DNA from: Cylindrodendrum hubeiense
Taxonomy: Eukaryota; Ascomycota; Sordariomycetes; Hypocreales; Nectriaceae
NCBI GenBank assembly: GCA_014621425.1
Contig: JAANBB010000528.1
Location: forward strand, 1 to 24,658
Direction of reading: 5' to 3'
DNA: 24,658 nt
Positions 20,051 to 24,658 of this stretch are shown here, in pieces (the stretch's first letter is position 1; each line of letters opens with the position of its first letter). Made by a program: the position numbers and the translations under genes. The notes beneath the pieces were generated by a model. It had not been told where the DNA came from, ran no database searches, and was given only the letters and a program-made list of their open reading frames with translations.

Positions 20051-23000
20051 ATGTCAAAGAATCCAAAGTCCATTCTCGCTCGATGGAAAGGTAAGTGGAA
20101 GGCAAAGACTGCAGAGAAGACTGCAGAGAAGACTGCAGGGGAGACTGCAGGGGAGACTGCAGGGGAGACTGCAGGGGAGACCGCAAAGGAGGTTGAAAGT
20201 ACACCACGCCGAGAAGCGTTCGGGCTTTTTCAATTCCCAGAACGAGCTGGGAATTCCGAACAGCTACAATTCGGGCCGCATTCCCATTCAGTTGAGTCAG
20301 TTGAATGTTCATTCTCTGCGTGATTGAATATATATATGGTTTATCAGACTTATACCAGAATCAGTATCATTGCAGTTCATGGGCTTGGTGGCAGTTGGAA
20401 GAAAACATGGTCTGCTGGTTCCTCAGAGGACCCATCCATATGGCTGCGCGATCGCCTTCCCCGAGTTCTTGATCGCATCAACGTCCGCCCAAAGGTTCTG
20501 AGCTTCGGCTATGACTCAGCATACTTGTTTACGACGGCAAAGTCTGACATTGATGATTGTGCAAGGAGTCTCCTCAACAGAATCCTCATGGTGAGAGTTA
20601 CCAACGAAGAAAAAGAAGCTCCAATAATTTTCATTGCACACAGCATGGGCGGTTTAGTTGTGCAACAGGTTTGTACAGACTGTAGACACCTTGAGGAATG
20701 ATGGACATTCTGATGTGATGGTTAGGCTATAAATATTGCCCATACCGATGCAGAATACTTCCAAGACGTACTGAAAAATACCCGTGGCTGTGTGTTTCTT
20801 GCATCACCATTGCATGGGTCCGACGCAGCCTCATGGGCTAAAGTAGGCTCTCGAATCATTAATTTATTCTCAACTGGGAGGAAGGGCAACTCATCTCATC
20901 CGGCCGCGCTGGAGAAGAACTCAAAAGTGTGGCTGAAGATTTCAAGGGACTTCATCCACAGGGGAAAGACAATGGCATTTCGGAGCTTCTATGAGACAGA
21001 GAGAATAGGTCCAAGTCTTGTAAGTACCTTCGTAAAGGGATTTTACAAATTTTAGTCAGGTATGTCGGAGCCACAAGAAGCTGACACTAGTTAAGATAGT
21101 TGACGAGGCTTCGGTGCGTCTTAACTGGCCTAATGAGAAGGTGTTCCCTCTGCCCGGCTCAAACCATAAGAATATCAGCAAATTTGGCGACGAGGAAAAT
21201 GGAAGATTTGGCCCCGTTGGCCATGCAGTTCTTGAAGTCGTACAAGAGGCATTGAAAGGTCAGTGAGGAAGACGGGTGTACATACAACAACGATAATGCA
21301 CCTAGATTACTAATGGCTAGCATAGATCGCGTCATGTATCTTTCCGAGGACCTAGTGATGTCATCCCTTGAATCCGAACATTCTGGTGCCGTTTTATCCG
21401 ATGACTATCAGCAGGACGCTGAATCAAATCTCGCAGAATACACCAAAAAGCTAGGCCTGGAAGTGAATGATATACTTAATGCTTCCAAACCCCCAGAGTC
21501 AGCAAACAAGCTATGGGATGAACCGAACATTGAGGAGTCTCTGGAATGGTTCACCAAGAGTTCGGAATTCCAAACGTGGAAGGAGAAGGAACAATGTGCA
21601 CTACTGTGGCTTTATGGCATTCCAGGCGACGGGAAAACTGTCGTCATGTCTTACGTCCAGAAACGTCTTATAAACCACTTCGGGTATGCGAGGAAACTAG
21701 TTGTCACATCTGTCTTCTGCTCTGCAGATCACACAGAGAATTGCCTTGTGGCATCGCTTGCTTATCAACTTATTCAAAGCGATCTTCGAGCACATGCTGC
21801 AAAAACGAAACTTATACCCTGGCCAGATTTGCTAAGTAGGAGGGAGTCGACAAACTTTATGTGGGAGTTGCTGGAAACTTTGATCACTCAATTGCCTGCC
21901 TTCGAAACGGTCTTTCTCATCGACGGAATTGATGCACTCGAACCTCACACTAGGTCGTCGTTCCTTACTAACTTCCTGGCGCTTGAAAAACAAGTTCAGT
22001 TAAGTGCAACAATACGGGTGTTAATTTCGTCGAGGCCGTTTTCAGATATAAAAGATGCACTCACCCATTACGCCAGTATCGAGCGAGAAAAGGAAAGGAA
22101 GGGTAAAAAGCCACGCGCTCAAATCATTGGAGGGTTGCTGACCACGGGCAACAGAATTTCTTAGTACCCTCTTTTTCAATGAGTGGAACGCACGAGAGGC
22201 TCGGGTGGAAACGGTGCATGGAGGAAGTTGGCTTGAGTCAAACCATGCATATCTTGAATGGAGCAAGAATGAGAGCTCCGACCTACTGTGGATAGAGGGC
22301 AAACCAGGAAGTGGAAAGTCAACCTTATCGAAACTAATTGTTCGCAAGCTAAAAGAAAACCGACCGGACACTAGTCAGAACGATGCCTTCCGCGATGGTC
22401 AGCGAAATACTCAGGAGGACCAGGGCTTTATTCCTTCCCAAGATTGGAATACCATCATTGCCAAATTCTACTACAGCTTCCGCGGAGGTATCACTGAAAC
22501 TAGCCACGAACTCATGCTCCGGTCAATCGTGTATCAGATCTGGAAACAAAACAGCAGACTTTTCCCGCTTCTTCGAGATCGTTATCGAGAGCTCAAAGAT
22601 ATTAGTGACACAGACACAAAAAAAAAGTCACTTTGGAGCTATGACGATCTGAAAACGGCCTTACAGTCTTTGCATCAAATTGACTTTCCGCTGGAAATTG
22701 TTATCGTGGTGGATGGTATGGACGAATCTGACAACGCTAGACGGGATGATGTGCTCGAAACTTTGCTTGGTCTCTCAAATCGAAAAAGCCGCTGCACCCT
22801 CAAGGTATTGGTCGCAAGCAGACCAGAGACTGACATTAAATTGCATTTGGCGCGCGCTCGCCGCATTGTACTTCAAGAGGTAAACACAGGGGATATACAG
22901 AAGGTGATTGCTACGGGGATTAGGAAGCTTGAGCGCCTCGACACAGGGTATGAAAATGACAAAACGGTCTTGCTATCGGAACGGAACCGCAACCAGGACG

Positions 23001-24658
23001 GCTTTTCCACAATCGAAGACTGCATCGTGGAAAACTCACAGGGAGTTTTTCTATGGGTTTTTCTAATTCTAAGGGATCTGGAGAAACCTATTCGGGAAGC
23101 GAGGTACACCATGGCCTCTCTTAACAAGCGTGTGCGCATGCTTCCCAAAGAGTTGGGTGGACCAGATGGCTTCTACCGAGCGATGGTGGATTCATTGATC
23201 AGACGTCAGGCCGAAAGGATATGTCCAGACGAAGCGGAACAAGAACAAGACCAACACATAGGAAGAAGAATATTTGCCTGGGTAACCTTCCCTGAGCGAC
23301 CCATATCGATCGATGAACTCGGACATGCCTTGGCGACCCCGCCCCAATCTGAAGATGTGGACTTGTCAAGGTACCATCTTGGGCTGAACAGACCTCGAAA
23401 ATTAGAGGGGGCAATACTCTCATATTGCGGGGGACTCGTGGAAGTGAGTGTTTTCGTTCCTCAATAAGACTGAAATTGACAAGATCATCAATAGGTGCGA
23501 GACACAGGCTTCGATAGAATCGTTCAACTTGTTCATCAGACCGCTAGAGAGTTTCTTCTAGACCGGGGACGTTTTGCTGACCCCTATGATCTTGACGAAG
23601 CCAGGGGAGATACAGAGATTGCTGCAACGTGTAGTCAATACATACAAATCGCCTTTATGGCAGAAACTCCTCAAATGGAGGCGGACATGAAGTTTTCGCA
23701 GATCGACTCGGTGGCGAGTTACCTTTCCGAACTTGATCTGCTGAAATATTCGCTCACGAACTTCGTGGCGCACTTGGACCACCTAGGAAGCGGAGGCGTA
23801 TATATTCGCACTAGATTTGAAACTTTCATTGAGAATCTCAGAGACAACCCAAATTCTTACGCCTGCCTTCTTATTTCACGATGGATCGAGGCGTTGACCT
23901 GGCCATCGGATATGCATACAGGCACAAACGAAGCGGACGCGAAACTCTGCCTCCAGACCGCATTGACCTGGGCCGCTGGTGCTGGAAGAGAGCGGAGTGC
24001 AGATATACTGCTTGCTCTTCGGGCAGATGCCAATAGCTGTGATGGGGACAGCATATACCCTCTGGAGAATGCGGCTAGATTAGGGCGGTTATCTACGGCG
24101 AGGATATTGCTCGACAGGGACGCCGACTTTATGAGAAAGGATGTCTCTGGCATGACACCCCTATCGTTGGCCGCCAGGGGCGGGCACGAGGATGTTGTGC
24201 GTATCCTGCTCGACAGGGGCGCCGATGTCGAGACAAAGGACTTCTTTGGCCGGACACCGCTGTTATCGGCTGCTGATGCCGGGCACGAGGCTGTTGTTCG
24301 GATACTGCTCGATAAGGGCGCTGACATTAAGACGAATAATTCCAGTCAGACACCGCTGTCGTCAGCTGTTAGGGGTGGGTACGAGGATGTTGTGCAGGTA
24401 CTGCTCGATAGGGGCGCCGAAATCGAGATGAAGGATATTCGTGGCTGGACACCACTGTCCTCGGCCGCTGCGGGCGGCCACGAGGGTGTTGTGAGGGTGC
24501 TGCTCGATAGTGGTGCTGGTGTTGAGACGAAGGATAGTTTTGGCCGGACACCATTGTCATTAGCCGCCGAGGGTGGCCATAAGGCTGTCGTGCGGATTCT
24601 TCTCGACAGGGCTACTGATGTTAAGATAAGGGATACTTCTGGCCGGACACCGCTGTCA
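20051..24658 (+). CDS. NLR-like protein: alpha/beta-hydrolase, two P-loop NTPases, ankyrin repeats (3' truncated)
   Basis: Inferred exons: 20051-20290, 20348-20668, 20726-21019, 21096-21258, 21326-22102, 22155-23443 and 23495 to the window edge, giving 1416 codons without a stop. Residues 29-56 are a TAGE/TAEK repeat. About 85-339 form an alpha/beta-hydrolase: HGLGG (91-95), nucleophile elbow HSMGG (S179) and candidate His H309. The first NTPase core has Walker A GIPGDGKT (437-444), Walker B VFLIDGID (535-542) and SSRP (574-577). The second, NACHT-like, has GKPGSGKS (647-654), VVDGMDES (783-790), ASRP (819-822) and GVFLWVFLIL (895-904). Ankyrin repeats run from about 1180 to the edge. Hydrolase-headed NLRs (SesB-like) are linked to fungal non-self recognition and cell death, so an intracellular sensor role is inferred. 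Weak points: intron 1 could instead start at 20300 (frame kept), and the acceptor at 21095 is AAG. The start ATG has context accaaaATGTC. Confidence 0.85.
20108..20191 (+). repeat. 12-bp coding minisatellite at the NLR N-terminus
   Basis: Seven 12-bp units run in frame: two of ACTGCAGAGAAG, four of ACTGCAGGGGAG and one divergent ACCGCAAAGGAG. They code Thr-Ala-Glu-Lys, Thr-Ala-Gly-Glu and Thr-Ala-Lys-Glu. Four copies are identical, which suggests recent unit duplication. Confidence 0.95.
24076..24658 (+). repeat. Ankyrin-coding 99-bp tandem repeats
   Basis: Five well-matched units of about 33 residues (T-P-L-S-x-A-A-x-G-G-H-E-x-V-V-R-x-L-L-D-x-G-A-D-V-E-T-K-D-x-x-G-R pattern) follow two more divergent ones, and the array runs off the right edge. 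DNA segments such as GGCCGGACACC and CTGCTCGA[CT]AGGGGCGCCGA recur almost unchanged. One unit (near 24290-24350) is a codon short, at NNSSQ. Confidence 0.92.

Noticed and set aside
20108..20191. CRISPR-like array
   Set aside because: The units are adjacent 12-bp coding repeats without spacers in a eukaryotic gene; this is a minisatellite.

Overview
The window looks like nuclear DNA of a filamentous ascomycete, most likely Eurotiales (Penicillium/Aspergillus type). The basis is introns of 50-76 bp with GT...CTAAC/CTGAC...AG signals, pyrimidine-rich 5' leaders, a fungal-type cytochrome-b5-fused delta-9 desaturase, a PL3 pectate lyase and a fungal NLR. Genus is an inference. No CRISPR, tRNA, rRNA or intact transposon was seen.

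Layout. 1-337: 3' end of a gene coding perfect 14-residue repeats. 338-2480: no convincing gene. 2481-3413 (+): secreted GLEYA-type adhesin with a Pro-rich PEPPI repeat holding three ambiguous bases. 4253-5637 (-): two-exon FAD monooxygenase of the PaxM-like type. 6535-6933 (-): orphan GC-rich reading frame, perhaps a relic, beside a cluster of inverted repeats (6970-7075). 7672-10472 (+): three-exon, 890-residue membrane protein with an N-terminal Cys-rich domain. 10846-11643 (+): small kinase-like protein with altered catalytic motifs. 12129-13091 (-): PL3 pectate lyase with a very acidic tail. 13092-16304: 3.2 kb with one possible orphan exon (15154-15488). 16305-17801 (-): two-exon stearoyl-CoA delta-9 desaturase (OLE1/SdeA type). 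17802-20050: gene-poor. 20051 to the right edge (+): at least seven exons of a large NLR-like protein.

The most interesting locus is that right-edge gene. Splicing it by eye gives one continuous frame of 1416 codons to the window end. In order it carries a 12-bp minisatellite-coded N-terminus, an alpha/beta-hydrolase domain (SesB-like effector position), a first complete P-loop NTPase core, a second full NACHT-like NTPase, and ankyrin repeats that are nearly uniform at DNA level. Fungal NLRs of this class usually have one nucleotide-binding domain; two with intact Walker motifs is unusual.

The genes do not form an obvious pathway or biosynthetic cluster. The set mixes housekeeping lipid metabolism (desaturase), secreted plant-polymer and surface functions (pectate lyase, GLEYA adhesin) and accessory genes (monooxygenase, kinase-like, NLR). 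All exon boundaries were inferred from the sequence; none is backed by transcript data here.
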